Source: Gluconacetobacter johannae (lineage in GTDB: Bacteria > Pseudomonadota > Alphaproteobacteria > Acetobacterales > Acetobacteraceae). Taken from it: 64,000 nt of DNA. The DNA is taken from the NCBI RefSeq assembly GCF_014174305.1, contig NZ_JABEQH010000010.1:78938-142937 (forward strand), read 5' to 3'. Numbering within the stretch: position 1 is the first letter of the stretch; the number at the start of each line of letters is the position of its first letter. Below, in pieces: positions 1 through 8,298 of this stretch. Both the position numbers and the translations under genes were made by a program. The notes below the pieces were generated by a model that did not search any database, was not told the origin of the DNA, and saw nothing but the letters and a program-made list of their open reading frames with translations.

Positions 1-2
1 GT

Positions 3-476
3 CATGCCGCCGACGTGCGGGTCACCGTCTCGGGCCGCATCCTCGGCCGGGCCAGGGGCGGGATGGCCGATACCATCGCGCGGCGGATGGAACGCCAGGA
101 CGCGGTGCTGGACGACAGCCTCGAACCGGCCGGCGACTGCCTGCGCCGCGCCCGCGCCAGGGCATGGCTGCGACATCTGCATGACGAACAGGGGATAGGC
201 CGCGACACGCGGGCGTCAACGGCCAGCCTGGCCGCGATGCTCGGCGTCCCCACGCATCATGTGGCCCATCGGATGATAGGGCCGTATTTCGGCATGTGCT
301 GGGAACGGCTTGAAGCCGAAACCCCGTCGCTGCGGCGGCGGCGCGTCCACCGCAGCGACCTGGCATGGCATCATGCCCGGGCGGTGGACATCGTCGCCGG
401 CCTGCTGGACGGACCCTGCATCCAGGACGACCGTCAGGTCCCCCTGATGTCGCCGGCCAGCAGGTCGATCCGATAG
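3..476 (+). CDS. Glycosyltransferase, C-terminal part (5' end outside window)
   Basis: The reading frame enters the window already open and runs about 157 residues to a TAG stop, with G or C in nearly all third codon positions, so it is a real coding end. The stretch with GGMADTIARRM and VLDDSLEPA resembles the C-terminal half of the family 2 glycosyltransferases that sit beside PIG-L deacetylase, methyltransferase and acyl-CoA dehydrogenase genes in other proteobacteria; the catalytic DxD half is not visible here. It converges on the methyltransferase gene and the two 3' ends overlap by 43 bp. Family assignment rests mainly on that neighbourhood and is moderate. The donor and acceptor sugars cannot be inferred. 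Confidence 0.6.
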   Translation, partial: HAADVRVTVSGRILGRARGGMADTIARRMERQDAVLDDSLEPAGDCLRRARARAWLRHLHDEQGIGRDTRASTASLAAMLGVPTHHVAHRMIGPYFGMCWERLEAETPSLRRRRVHRSDLAWHHARAVDIVAGLLDGPCIQDDRQVPLMSPASRSIR

Positions 477-1036
477 CCGTCCCGCCTTTCGGAAAAGGCG
501 CCTGCCCATCCGGCCCCGCGACACTGCCCGAGGAAAAGATCGGCCGCTTCGTCGCCCGTGCAGGGCGTATCCGTCGGCCCGGTCCAGTTCACCAGCAGGA
601 TCGACGCATCCGGCCGCGCAACCGCCAGAATCCGGTCGGCCAGGGCCATGATGTCCGCCCGCGACAGGAAATACAGCAATTCCGAGACCACGATCAGGTC
701 GCACGACCCCGGCGACAGGGCAGGAAACGCGCCGGGCAAGTGCCCCTGGTGGAACGAGACCGCAGGCCAGCCCCGGCAGCGCGCCCGCGCCCGCCGTAAC
801 GCCGCCTCCGCCACATCCACGCCCAGAAGCCGCGCGCAACGGGGGGCGAGTTCCGCCGTCATCACCCCGATGGAACAGCCGAGTTCCAGGGCGAAATCGA
901 AACGCCGTTCGCCCAGCACCGCCAGCGTCCGGGCATATTTGCGGCGTTCATAGGCGCGGGTCTCGAACCCCCAGGGGTCGGGATGCGCGTCATACAGGCG
1001 GGCGAAGACCGATCCGGGCCAGCTTGCGCTACTCAT
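434..1036 (-). CDS. Class I SAM-dependent methyltransferase (NodS-like)
   Basis: About 200 residues. The SAM-binding motif I is seen as ALELGCSIGVMT, followed by an acidic residue at the end of strand 2 (LLGVDVAE) and a motif containing DLIVVSELLYFLS, typical of the NodS/MftB-like group that methylates small molecules or sugars. The ATG chosen at 1036 overlaps the end of the PIG-L gene by 8 bp; longer upstream starts would run deep into that gene. It is the last gene of an acyl-CoA dehydrogenase/PIG-L/methyltransferase operon, so it probably acts on the same, unknown, N-acyl sugar or lipid-linked substrate. The substrate is inference. Confidence 0.8.
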   Translation of the reverse strand: MSSASWPGSVFARLYDAHPDPWGFETRAYERRKYARTLAVLGERRFDFALELGCSIGVMTAELAPRCARLLGVDVAEAALRRARARCRGWPAVSFHQGHLPGAFPALSPGSCDLIVVSELLYFLSRADIMALADRILAVARPDASILLVNWTGPTDTPCTGDEAADLFLGQCRGAGWAGAFSERRDGYRIDLLAGDIRGT

Positions 1037-1760
1037 GATCGAGAAAGACCTCGAAGGGCACATCGAAGGCCGACAGCAGAGTGTCCGGAAGACGGAATCC
1101 GGTCGGGTCATCCCCGATCAGGCCGCCATGCTGGCTTTCGTGCGCGCCGATCGCCTCGGCCTTCACCGTCAGGTAACGTGCGATATCGAGGCGCATCCCC
1201 TGCGGCGGCCGCTGGTCCAGTTCGGTGTCCGGCGCAATCAGCCAGCCCCACACCGGATAGGCGAGCAGGGACAGACCGCCGGATTGCCGTAACGCCACGC
1301 CCATTTTCCATGCGGCCTCATGATCGCAATGCGGGTCGTGACGCCAGGGGGCCAGGACCGTGCCGCACGCATGCCGCGCCGCCAGTCCGGCCAGGGTCTC
1401 CACCGCCCGGTCGAATGCCGGGCCTTCATGCGGCGCGGCGGCATCCGGCAGGCCGAGAAAGACGATGCGTGCGGGCGCGAGGCCGAGGAGGGAGACGGCG
1501 TGCCGCGCCTCGGCCTGCCGCCGGGCCCGCAGGCGCGCGGGCGGCCACGCGCGCGAATGAGGATGCGAGGCCGCGCCATCGGTCACGATCGCCACCAGCG
1601 GCGGCCGCCCGGCGGCGCAGCACGCCGCGATCAGCCCGCCGCAGCCCAGGCTCTCATCGTCGGCATGCGGGGCCAGCACCAGGGCGGTGCCCGGCACGAT
1701 CCGGTCGAGCGGCCGGAAGGGCAAGGCCCGGAACGCATCCTGGACCAGGCCGGCCTTCAT
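1029..1760 (-). CDS. PIG-L family deacetylase
   Basis: 243 residues. The zinc-binding signature PHADDESLGCGG near residue 30 and the later HCDH motif identify a LmbE/PIG-L fold enzyme, a metal-dependent hydrolase that removes acetyl groups from N-acetyl sugars and related conjugates. The start codon at 1760 lies in an ATGA overlap with the stop of the acyl-CoA dehydrogenase, which supports translational coupling. It is cytoplasmic, with no signal peptide. The context with a glycosyltransferase and a methyltransferase suggests modification of a glycan or glycolipid; the actual substrate is unknown. Confidence 0.88.
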   Translation of the reverse strand: MKAGLVQDAFRALPFRPLDRIVPGTALVLAPHADDESLGCGGLIAACCAAGRPPLVAIVTDGAASHPHSRAWPPARLRARRQAEARHAVSLLGLAPARIVFLGLPDAAAPHEGPAFDRAVETLAGLAARHACGTVLAPWRHDPHCDHEAAWKMGVALRQSGGLSLLAYPVWGWLIAPDTELDQRPPQGMRLDIARYLTVKAEAIGAHESQHGGLIGDDPTGFRLPDTLLSAFDVPFEVFLDHE

Positions 1761-2863
1761 GCCGGCCCCTCCGGCTGGGGCAGGTCGCGCCGGGTGAACC
1801 AGCCGGCCGCCTCGACCAGCGTTTCGTCGGGCGCGGGCTGGCGCAGATAGGTCGCCAGGTCGCGCAGGATCCGCTCGACGACATTGCTGGTCACGAAAGC
1901 CGACAGGCCGAGCCCCCGCTGCACCAGTTCGATGACATCCAGCCCGGCGCGCTCGGTCGCGATCCGGGCCAGATTGACCGTGGCGGCGACGTCGCCGGGG
2001 TCGAAGCCCCGCCCTTCCGCCACCAGCGCGGCCTTTCTGGCCCACAGCGCGGCCGTTTCCCGCGCGATCAGCGCCAGGCCCACGCGCACCCGCTGATGGG
2101 GGTCGCCATCACGCGCCCGGTCCGCCAGTTGCAGGCGCAACAGGTCCACCAGCCGGTCGATCCCGCCCAGCGCCACGGCGATGCCCCGCCACGCCCCGGC
2201 CGAAAACTCCGGCTGGCGCAGGTAATCGCCCGGCTGTCCGACCAGCGCGTCCGGCGTCAGGACCACGCCCGTGAAATCGCAGCGCCCGGTGCCCGCCCCG
2301 CGCATGCCGCTGACGTCGCCGACCGACAGGCTGGCCGAACCGGCGTCGTCGCGCGGGACCAGGATCAGGCGCGTGTCGCCGTTCGCGGCCCGCGCCGTTA
2401 TCAAGGGGCGCGTGACCTGCAAGGCCCCGGAGGCGAACAGTTTTTCGCCGTGCAGCACGATCGCCGCGCCATCGTCGTGGAAACGAACGGGTTCGACCCC
2501 TTCCGTGACCCAGATGCCCAGCAGCGCCCCGTCGCGCACGTCCGCCGCCACCCGCCGCATCTGCGCGTCCGTGCCATAACGGGCAACCAGCCGGATGGCA
2601 TTCACATGCCCTTCCAGCAACCGCCCCACCGCCAGGCTGCCCTGCCCCACCAGGCGCAGCAGCCGCAGAAGACCCAGGGCGCCCGCCGGCTCGGTTCCAT
2701 ATCCCCGTCCACCCCATGCGCGCGGCAACGGGGCGGAAAACGCCCCCAGATGTCGCAAATGGGCCATGCCCTCGCGCGGAAAGGCGGCCGCGCCGTCATT
2801 CTCCGACGCTTCCTGTTCCAGGGCCGGCAGCAAGGCGACCAGGGCGGCAAAGGGAAAATTCAT
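1757..2863 (-). CDS. Acyl-CoA dehydrogenase-like flavoprotein
   Basis: About 368 residues from the ATG at 2863 (an upstream ATG at 2884 would add seven residues). The order is an N-terminal helical domain, a middle beta domain (GIWVTEG, then LHGEKLFASGA, the typical FAD-contact region of acyl-CoA dehydrogenases), then a C-terminal helical bundle. It is shorter and more divergent than fatty acid oxidation enzymes, and no other beta-oxidation gene is nearby. Being first in an operon with PIG-L deacetylase and methyltransferase genes, it belongs to a conserved but uncharacterised cluster rather than to fat degradation. The reaction is unknown. Confidence 0.78.
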   Translation of the reverse strand: MNFPFAALVALLPALEQEASENDGAAAFPREGMAHLRHLGAFSAPLPRAWGGRGYGTEPAGALGLLRLLRLVGQGSLAVGRLLEGHVNAIRLVARYGTDAQMRRVAADVRDGALLGIWVTEGVEPVRFHDDGAAIVLHGEKLFASGALQVTRPLITARAANGDTRLILVPRDDAGSASLSVGDVSGMRGAGTGRCDFTGVVLTPDALVGQPGDYLRQPEFSAGAWRGIAVALGGIDRLVDLLRLQLADRARDGDPHQRVRVGLALIARETAALWARKAALVAEGRGFDPGDVAATVNLARIATERAGLDVIELVQRGLGLSAFVTSNVVERILRDLATYLRQPAPDETLVEAAGWFTRRDLPQPEGPA

Positions 2864-2916
2864 GCCCGACCCAACGCCCCGCACGCCGGGATGTTTCCCC
2901 AGCGGGCGGCGTGCGA

Positions 2917-2936
2917 AGGGCGAAGCCCGACCTTCC
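2917..2936 (-). repeat. Degenerate copy of dispersed intergenic repeat
   Basis: Read on the minus strand this begins GGAAGGTCGGGCTTCGCCC, nearly the same as the hairpin arm that opens the full repeat copies at 15845 and 45503. It lies in the 73-bp gap between yigZ and the acyl-CoA dehydrogenase gene. Only this arm is recognisable, so it may be a decayed copy. Confidence 0.4.
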
Positions 2937-3545
2937 TTACGGTGTCTCGCCGTCCACCACGCGCGGCACCGACTGCCCGCGCGTCAGGTCGGTGATCCGC
3001 GCCACGGCCTCGGCCATCCGGTCGTCGGGGACGGCGATCACCAGCGCCGCGCCGGTCGCGTCGAATGCCTCGTCCTCGACCGTCGCGTCCAGCGCGCCCA
3101 GCCGCGCGCGCAGCAGCGCCAGATCGGCGAAGCCGCAATGCAGGGCCAGGCGCGTCGTCGGCACGATCGGCACCCGGGGGGCCAGGCGCAGGCATTCCGC
3201 CGCCGTCCCGCCATAGGCGCGGACCAGCCCGCCCGCCCCCAGCTTGATGCCGCCGAACCAGCGCGTGACCACCACGACCGTCCGGTCGAACCCCTGCCCG
3301 TCGATCACCTGCAGGATCGGCCGGCCGGCGGTGCCGCCGGGTTCGCCGTCATCGTCGCTGCGGTAATCCTGCCCGATGCGGTACGCCCAGCAATTATGGG
3401 TGGCGTCGGCGATGCCGACCGCGCGCACGAAGGCCATCGCCTCGGCCGGGCAGGCGACCGGGGCCGCCTGCGCCAGGAACACGCTTTTGCGGACCTCGCG
3501 CTCCAGCCGGGCGGGGGCTGTGAGCATGACGCGCCCGGCGGTCAT
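2937..3545 (-). CDS. yigZ: YigZ/IMPACT family protein
   Basis: 202 residues. The N-terminal IMPACT domain shows the family signatures HNCWAYRIG, the DDGEPGGTAGRP loop and TRWFGGIKLGAGGLVRAYGG; the C-terminal part is the ferredoxin-like DUF1949 region. Family members are linked to translation control under stress, but the molecular role in bacteria is not settled. The ATG at 3545 overlaps the radA stop as ATGA, so the two genes are probably co-translated. An internal ATG at 3527 is possible but would lose the coupling. Confidence 0.92.
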   Translation of the reverse strand: MTAGRVMLTAPARLEREVRKSVFLAQAAPVACPAEAMAFVRAVGIADATHNCWAYRIGQDYRSDDDGEPGGTAGRPILQVIDGQGFDRTVVVVTRWFGGIKLGAGGLVRAYGGTAAECLRLAPRVPIVPTTRLALHCGFADLALLRARLGALDATVEDEAFDATGAALVIAVPDDRMAEAVARITDLTRGQSVPRVVDGETP

Positions 3546-4954
3546 GCCGCGTCCCCGTCCCCCTCCACGCCGCCGAACAGCGCCACCAGGTCGCCCAGAT
3601 GCCCGATCTCGTTCAGGTGCAGCCCCTCGGGCGCCACCAGCCGCGTGTTGCCCCTGGCGACCCGGCGCGGCAGGAAGGCGGCGTCGAAGCCCAGCTTCTG
3701 CGCCTCCTTCAGGCGGGCGTCGGCCTGGGCGACCTGCCGGACCTCGCCCGACAGGCCGACCTCGCCGAAATAGACCGCGCCGGCATGGGTCGGCCGCCCG
3801 GTGGCGGCGGACACCAGCGCCGCCGCCACCGCCAGGTCGGCCGCCGGTTCCAGCACCCGCAGGCCGCCGGCGATGTTCAGGTGCACATCCATGCCGTGCA
3901 GCTTCATGCCGCAACGTGCTTCCAGCACCGCCAGCAGCATGTTCAGCCGCGAGGAATCCCAGCCGACCACCGCGCGGCGCGGCGCGGAATCGCCGGATTT
4001 GGGCGACAGCAGGGCCTGGACCTCCAGCAGCACCGGGCGCGTGCCCTCGATTCCGGCGAAGACCGCCGACCCGGCGATATGGCCGCGCCGTTCCGCCAGG
4101 AACAGGGCGGAGGGGTTGGGGACCTCGACCAGCCCCTGGTCGGTCATGGCGAAGACGCCGATCTCGTCCGTGGCGCCGAAGCGGTTCTTGGCGGCGCGCA
4201 GGATGCGGAACTGGTGGCCGCGATCGCCCTCGAAATACATCACGGCGTCGACCATGTGTTCCAGCACGCGCGGGCCGGCCAGCGCCCCTTCCTTGGTCAC
4301 GTGCCCGACCAGGATCAGGCTGAAGCCCCGCTGCTTGGCCAGGCGGATCAGTTCGAACGCGGTGGCGCGAACCTGGCTGACGGTGCCGGGCGCGCTGTCC
4401 ACGCTTTCCAGCCACATCGTCTGGATCGAATCGATGACCACCAGCGTCACGTCGCGCTCGGCCTCCAGCGTGCCGGCGATGTCGGTCACGTTGATCGCCG
4501 CCGCCAGGTCCAGCCCCGGCGCGTCCAGCCCCAGACGCCGGGCGCGCAGGCGGATCTGGTCCACCGCCTCCTCGCCCGAGATGTACATGACCCGCCGGCC
4601 GCTGCCGGCCAGCGCGCAGGCCGCCTGCAGCAGCAGCGTCGATTTGCCGATGCCCGGATCGCCGCCCACCAGCACCACCGAGGCCGGGACCAGGCCGCCG
4701 CCCAGCACCCGGTCCAGCTCGCCGATGCGGGTGCCGATGCGCGGCGGCGGCTCCGCCTGGCCGTCGAGGCTGACGAAGGCGATCTTCGCCCCCCGGGCGC
4801 GGCGGGTGGCGGGTGCTCCGGTCGCCGACGGGGTCGCTTCCTCCTCGACGATGCTGTTCCATGCGCCGCAGGCCTCGCACCGGCCGGCCCATTTGGGGAA
4901 GGCCGCCCCGCAGGACTGGCAGACATATCGGGGCGACGACGGACGACGGGCCAA
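3542..4954 (-). CDS. radA: DNA repair protein RadA/Sms
   Basis: 470 residues, the usual size. An N-terminal four-cysteine zinc finger (C12, C15, C26, C29) is followed by a RecA-like ATPase core with Walker A GGDPGIGKST, the RadA-specific KNRFG motif, and a C-terminal Lon-like domain. RadA is a hexameric branch-migration helicase acting on recombination intermediates. It sits between mlaF (40 bp upstream) and yigZ (4-bp overlap) on the same strand. Confidence 0.97.
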   Translation of the reverse strand: MARRPSSPRYVCQSCGAAFPKWAGRCEACGAWNSIVEEEATPSATGAPATRRARGAKIAFVSLDGQAEPPPRIGTRIGELDRVLGGGLVPASVVLVGGDPGIGKSTLLLQAACALAGSGRRVMYISGEEAVDQIRLRARRLGLDAPGLDLAAAINVTDIAGTLEAERDVTLVVIDSIQTMWLESVDSAPGTVSQVRATAFELIRLAKQRGFSLILVGHVTKEGALAGPRVLEHMVDAVMYFEGDRGHQFRILRAAKNRFGATDEIGVFAMTDQGLVEVPNPSALFLAERRGHIAGSAVFAGIEGTRPVLLEVQALLSPKSGDSAPRRAVVGWDSSRLNMLLAVLEARCGMKLHGMDVHLNIAGGLRVLEPAADLAVAAALVSAATGRPTHAGAVYFGEVGLSGEVRQVAQADARLKEAQKLGFDAAFLPRRVARGNTRLVAPEGLHLNEIGHLGDLVALFGGVEGDGDAA

Positions 4955-4993
4955 GCGACGTAACTCCGGAAAACGGACGGGGCGGCGCGCGTG

Positions 4994-5785
4994 CTAGCGA
5001 CGCAGTTCCATGCTGATCGGCCCTTCGCGCCGGCCATGCGTGAACTGGTCCACCATGGGGTTGCCGCTGTCCAGCAGCGCCGACGCCGGCCCCTGCCAGA
5101 TCAGCTTGCCCTGATATAGCATGGCCGCCCGGTCGCCAATCCGCCGGGCCGAGGCCATGTCGTGGGTGATGGCGATGGCGGTCGAACCCAGCCGGCGCAC
5201 GCAATCGACGATCAGCCCGTCGATCACCGCCCCCATGATCGGGTCCAGCCCGGTGGTCGGTTCGTCGAAGAACAGGATGTCCGGCTGCGACGCGATGGCG
5301 CGGGCCAGGCCGACGCGCTTCTGCATGCCGCCCGACAGTTCGGAGGGGTACAGCGCGCCGACCGAGGGGTCCAGCCCCACCTGTTCCAGCACCCGGCCGG
5401 CATGGGCGCGGGCCTCGGCGCGGGGCATGCGCGCGCCGTGCCGACGCCCGGCCGCCATCAGGCCGAAGGCCACGTTTTCCCAGACGCTGAGGCTGTCGAA
5501 CAGGGCGCCGTTCTGGAACAGCATGCCGATCTTCTCGATCGCGCCTTCGCGCCGGCGCGCGGGCAGGGTCAGGATGTCCACGCCGTCGATCTCGATCGAC
5601 CCGGAATCGGGCGCGATCAGGCCCAGGATGCAGCGCAGCAGCACCGATTTGCCGCTGCCCGACCCGCCGATGACGACGCACGACGTCCCCGGCATGACGT
5701 CGAGGTCGATCCCGTCGAGCACCCTTTTGGAGCCGAAGGATTTGGTCAGGCCGCGAATGCGGATCTTGGGTGTTGCGTCCGTCAT
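4994..5785 (-). CDS. mlaF: MlaF-type ABC transporter ATP-binding protein
   Basis: 263 residues. Walker A GGSGSGKS, ABC signature LSGGMQKR, Walker B ILFFDEPTTGLDP and a switch histidine (ITHDM) are all intact. The pairing with an MlaE permease in an ATGA overlap identifies it as the ATPase of a phospholipid transport system of the outer-membrane lipid asymmetry type. No substrate-binding MlaD, MlaB or MlaC gene follows; radA comes next, so the remaining subunits must be encoded elsewhere. Confidence 0.92.
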   Translation of the reverse strand: MTDATPKIRIRGLTKSFGSKRVLDGIDLDVMPGTSCVVIGGSGSGKSVLLRCILGLIAPDSGSIEIDGVDILTLPARRREGAIEKIGMLFQNGALFDSLSVWENVAFGLMAAGRRHGARMPRAEARAHAGRVLEQVGLDPSVGALYPSELSGGMQKRVGLARAIASQPDILFFDEPTTGLDPIMGAVIDGLIVDCVRRLGSTAIAITHDMASARRIGDRAAMLYQGKLIWQGPASALLDSGNPMVDQFTHGRREGPISMELRR

Positions 5786-6567
5786 TGCGAGAAGAACACG
5801 TCGGTCAGCAGGTAATCGAACGCCAGCAGCAGGATCGAGGCCCCCACCACGGCCGAGGTCGTGGCCGCCCCCACCCCTTCCGCGCCGCCGCGGCTGTGAT
5901 AGCCGTGATAGCAGCCCATCAGCGCGATCAGGAACCCGAAGACCGCCGCCTTGGCCAGCCCCACGGTGATGTCGATCGGTTTCACCGTCGTCAGGGTCGC
6001 GGCGATATAGGCCGGGGCCGAGAAATCGAGCTTGACGACCGACACCGTGAACCCGCCCATCACGCCCAGGATGTCGGCCACCAGCACCAGGAACGGCAGC
6101 GCCAGCGTCCCGGCCAGCAGCCGGGGCGTCACCAGGTATTTCACCGGATTGGTCGAAAGCGTGGTCAGGGCGTCCACCTGGTCGGTCACGCGCATCGTCC
6201 CGATTTCCGCCGCCATCGCGGCGCCGACGCGGCCCGCCACCATCAACCCGGCCAGCACGGGGCCGAGTTCGCGGGTGACCGACAGCACCACGATCCCGGC
6301 GATCGCGCTTTGCACATGGTACTGGGCGAAGCCGGTATAGGATTGCAGGGCGATGACCCCGCCCGAGAACAGCGCCGTCAGCGCCACCACGGGCAGCGAG
6401 AAGAATCCGATCTCGACCAGCGAGCCCAGGAAGATCCGCCAGTAGAAGGGCGGGCGAACCAGGTGCGACAGGCCGGCCAGGCCGAACAGCGCCATGGCCC
6501 CGGCCGTCCGGACCAGATTCAGCGCCGCGCGGCCCAGCGCCGCGATGAAATCGAGAATGGCGTTCAC
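5782..6567 (-). CDS. mlaE: MlaE-type ABC transporter permease
   Basis: 261 residues with about five to six hydrophobic segments. The family region GPVLAGLMVAGRVGAAMAAE and the nearby VTDQVDAL are diagnostic of MlaE permeases (DUF140). It acts in the inner membrane with the ATPase encoded immediately downstream (ATGA overlap). The next gene upstream is divergent ugd, about 400 bp away, so its promoter should lie within the 6568-6965 gap. Confidence 0.93.
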   Translation of the reverse strand: MNAILDFIAALGRAALNLVRTAGAMALFGLAGLSHLVRPPFYWRIFLGSLVEIGFFSLPVVALTALFSGGVIALQSYTGFAQYHVQSAIAGIVVLSVTRELGPVLAGLMVAGRVGAAMAAEIGTMRVTDQVDALTTLSTNPVKYLVTPRLLAGTLALPFLVLVADILGVMGGFTVSVVKLDFSAPAYIAATLTTVKPIDITVGLAKAAVFGFLIALMGCYHGYHSRGGAEGVGAATTSAVVGASILLLAFDYLLTDVFFSQ

Positions 6568-6965
6568 GAGAGACGCCGCAGGCCGTCCGGGCAGGTCGAT
6601 CCGGGGTGGGCACGTCTGGCAGGTCGATAAGGCATGACACTGCCGTAGCGCGGGACGACGGGCACGTCAAAACAAGGACGCCCCGACCGGCGCGCAAAAC
6701 GCGCCCTGAAAACAAAAAAAAAGCGGCGTCCAAAAACGCCGCCGTAGTTTAGGGAGGAAACGTCCATGAAGCGCGCGTGGGCGCCACTTCATCCCTCATC
6801 TATGGCGGGCGGACCGCCGGCGGGTCAAGCAAATTGTGCGGCGCAAAAATATGCCGCCGACGCGCCGGGACGGAGGCCGGCCCCGCGCGCCTCTGGCCAA
6901 ATCCGACCCCGCGCTCCATAGTCCGGCGCAACCGGGAATGTCCCTGTCTTTTCGGGAGGATGTCC
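6568..6965. other. Intergenic region between mlaE and ugd
   Basis: No convincing gene. It must hold the divergent promoters of mlaE and ugd. It contains two adjacent perfect hairpins, 6689-6705 (GGCGCG, loop CAAAA, CGCGCC) and 6723-6742, the second followed on the minus strand by a run of nine T. A strong GGGAGG at 6954-6959 serves ugd. Confidence 0.6.
6714..6742 (-). terminator. Intrinsic terminator on minus strand
   Basis: On the minus strand a GC-rich stem (GCGGCG paired with CGCCGC, eight-base loop) is followed directly by nine T residues, the form of a Rho-independent terminator. No minus-strand gene lies between it and the plus-strand ugd gene, so it should terminate either an unannotated small RNA from 6745-6960 or a premature leader transcript of mlaE. 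Confidence 0.65.
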
Positions 6966-8291
6966 GTGCACATCGCAATGATCGGCGGAGGGTATGTCGG
7001 CCTCGTCTCCGCGGCCTGCTTCGCCGAGTTCGGCAACGACGTTTCGGTGGTCGAGATTGACCCTGCCCGGCTGGCGGCCCTGCGCGACGGCCGCATCCCC
7101 ATCTACGAACCGGGGCTGGATACGCTGGTCGCCGACAATATCCGCGCCGGCCGCCTCTCCTTCGGCCATGACATCGCCGCCGCCGTCCGGGGGGCGGAGG
7201 CGATCTTCATCGCCGTCGGCACCCCGCCGCGCAACGGCGACGGCCAGGCCGACCTGACCTATGTCCACGAGGCCGCGCGGCAGATCGCCCGCGCCATGTC
7301 GGATTATGCCGTCATCGTCACCAAATCGACGGTACCGGTCGGCACCAGCCGCCGCATCGCCGAGATCATGCGCCAGACCTGCCCCGACCTGGCGTTCGAC
7401 GTGGCCTCGAACCCCGAATTCCTGCGCGAGGGCAATGCGATCGGCGATTTCATGAAGCCCGACCGCGTCATCGTCGGCCTGGACGAGGACGCGCCCGACG
7501 GCGGCGCCCGCGCCCGCGCGGTGCTGGGCAGCCTCTACCGGCCGCTCTCTCTGATCGAGGCGCCGGTCCTGTTCGTGAAGCTGGAAACCGCCGAACTGAC
7601 CAAGTACGCCTCCAATTCGTTCCTGGCGATGAAGATCTCGTTCATCAACGAAATGGCCGACCTGTGCGAACGCGTGGGCGCCAATGTCCACGACCTGGCG
7701 CGCGGCATGGGCCTGGACGGACGGATCGGCCGGAAATTCCTGCATCCCGGCCCAGGCTATGGCGGGTCGTGCTTCCCCAAGGACACGCTGGCCCTGACCC
7801 GCATCGCGCAGGAAGCCGGCACGCCCACGCGCCTGATCGAGGCCACGGTCGGCGTCAACGACGCGCGCAAGGTGGCGATGGCCAGCCGGATCGTCGCGGC
7901 GTGCGGCGGGTCGGTGCAGGGCAGGACCATCGCCGTGCTGGGCCTGACCTTCAAGCCCGAGACCGACGACATGCGCGAGGCCCCGTCGATCCCCATCCTG
8001 GTCCGGCTGGCCGAGCGCGGGGCCGATATCCGCGCCTTCGACCCGGTCGGGATGGCGGCCGCCCGCCCCCACCTGCCGCCCGCCATCACCTATTGCGACA
8101 GCGCGCTGGACGCGGCGCGGGGCGCCGACGTCCTGGTGGTCCTGACCGAATGGAACGCATTCCGCGCCCTGTCGCCGGTCCATCTGGCCACGGCGATGCG
8201 CGGCCGGACGATCGTCGACCTGCGGAACATCTTCGACCCCGCCGCCATGCGCGGGGCGGGCTTCACCTACAATTCGGTCGGGCGGCCCTGA
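6966..8291 (+). CDS. ugd: UDP-glucose 6-dehydrogenase
   Basis: 441 residues. The N-terminal NAD-binding loop GGGYVGLVSAACFAEFG, the central dimerisation helix and the catalytic cysteine in GYGGSCFPKDT are intact. It oxidises UDP-glucose to UDP-glucuronate for exopolysaccharide or lipid A/glycan synthesis. I chose GTG at 6966 because GGGAGG lies six bases upstream and gives the canonical start MHIAMIGGG; the ATG at 6960 would be one base from that Shine-Dalgarno sequence. It is monocistronic, converging on the efflux gene with a 7-bp gap. Confidence 0.96.
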   Translation: MHIAMIGGGYVGLVSAACFAEFGNDVSVVEIDPARLAALRDGRIPIYEPGLDTLVADNIRAGRLSFGHDIAAAVRGAEAIFIAVGTPPRNGDGQADLTYVHEAARQIARAMSDYAVIVTKSTVPVGTSRRIAEIMRQTCPDLAFDVASNPEFLREGNAIGDFMKPDRVIVGLDEDAPDGGARARAVLGSLYRPLSLIEAPVLFVKLETAELTKYASNSFLAMKISFINEMADLCERVGANVHDLARGMGLDGRIGRKFLHPGPGYGGSCFPKDTLALTRIAQEAGTPTRLIEATVGVNDARKVAMASRIVAACGGSVQGRTIAVLGLTFKPETDDMREAPSIPILVRLAERGADIRAFDPVGMAAARPHLPPAITYCDSALDAARGADVLVVLTEWNAFRALSPVHLATAMRGRTIVDLRNIFDPAAMRGAGFTYNSVGRP

Positions 8292-8298
8292 CGGTTCG

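Noticed and set aside
2..839. Long minus-strand and plus-strand open frames overlapping the first two genes
   Set aside because: High-GC shadow frames without family similarity; the glycosyltransferase and methyltransferase frames show the expected codon bias.
2937..5681. Very long minus-strand frame across yigZ, radA and mlaF
   Set aside because: It arises from frame shadows in GC-rich DNA; the true products are the three separate families.
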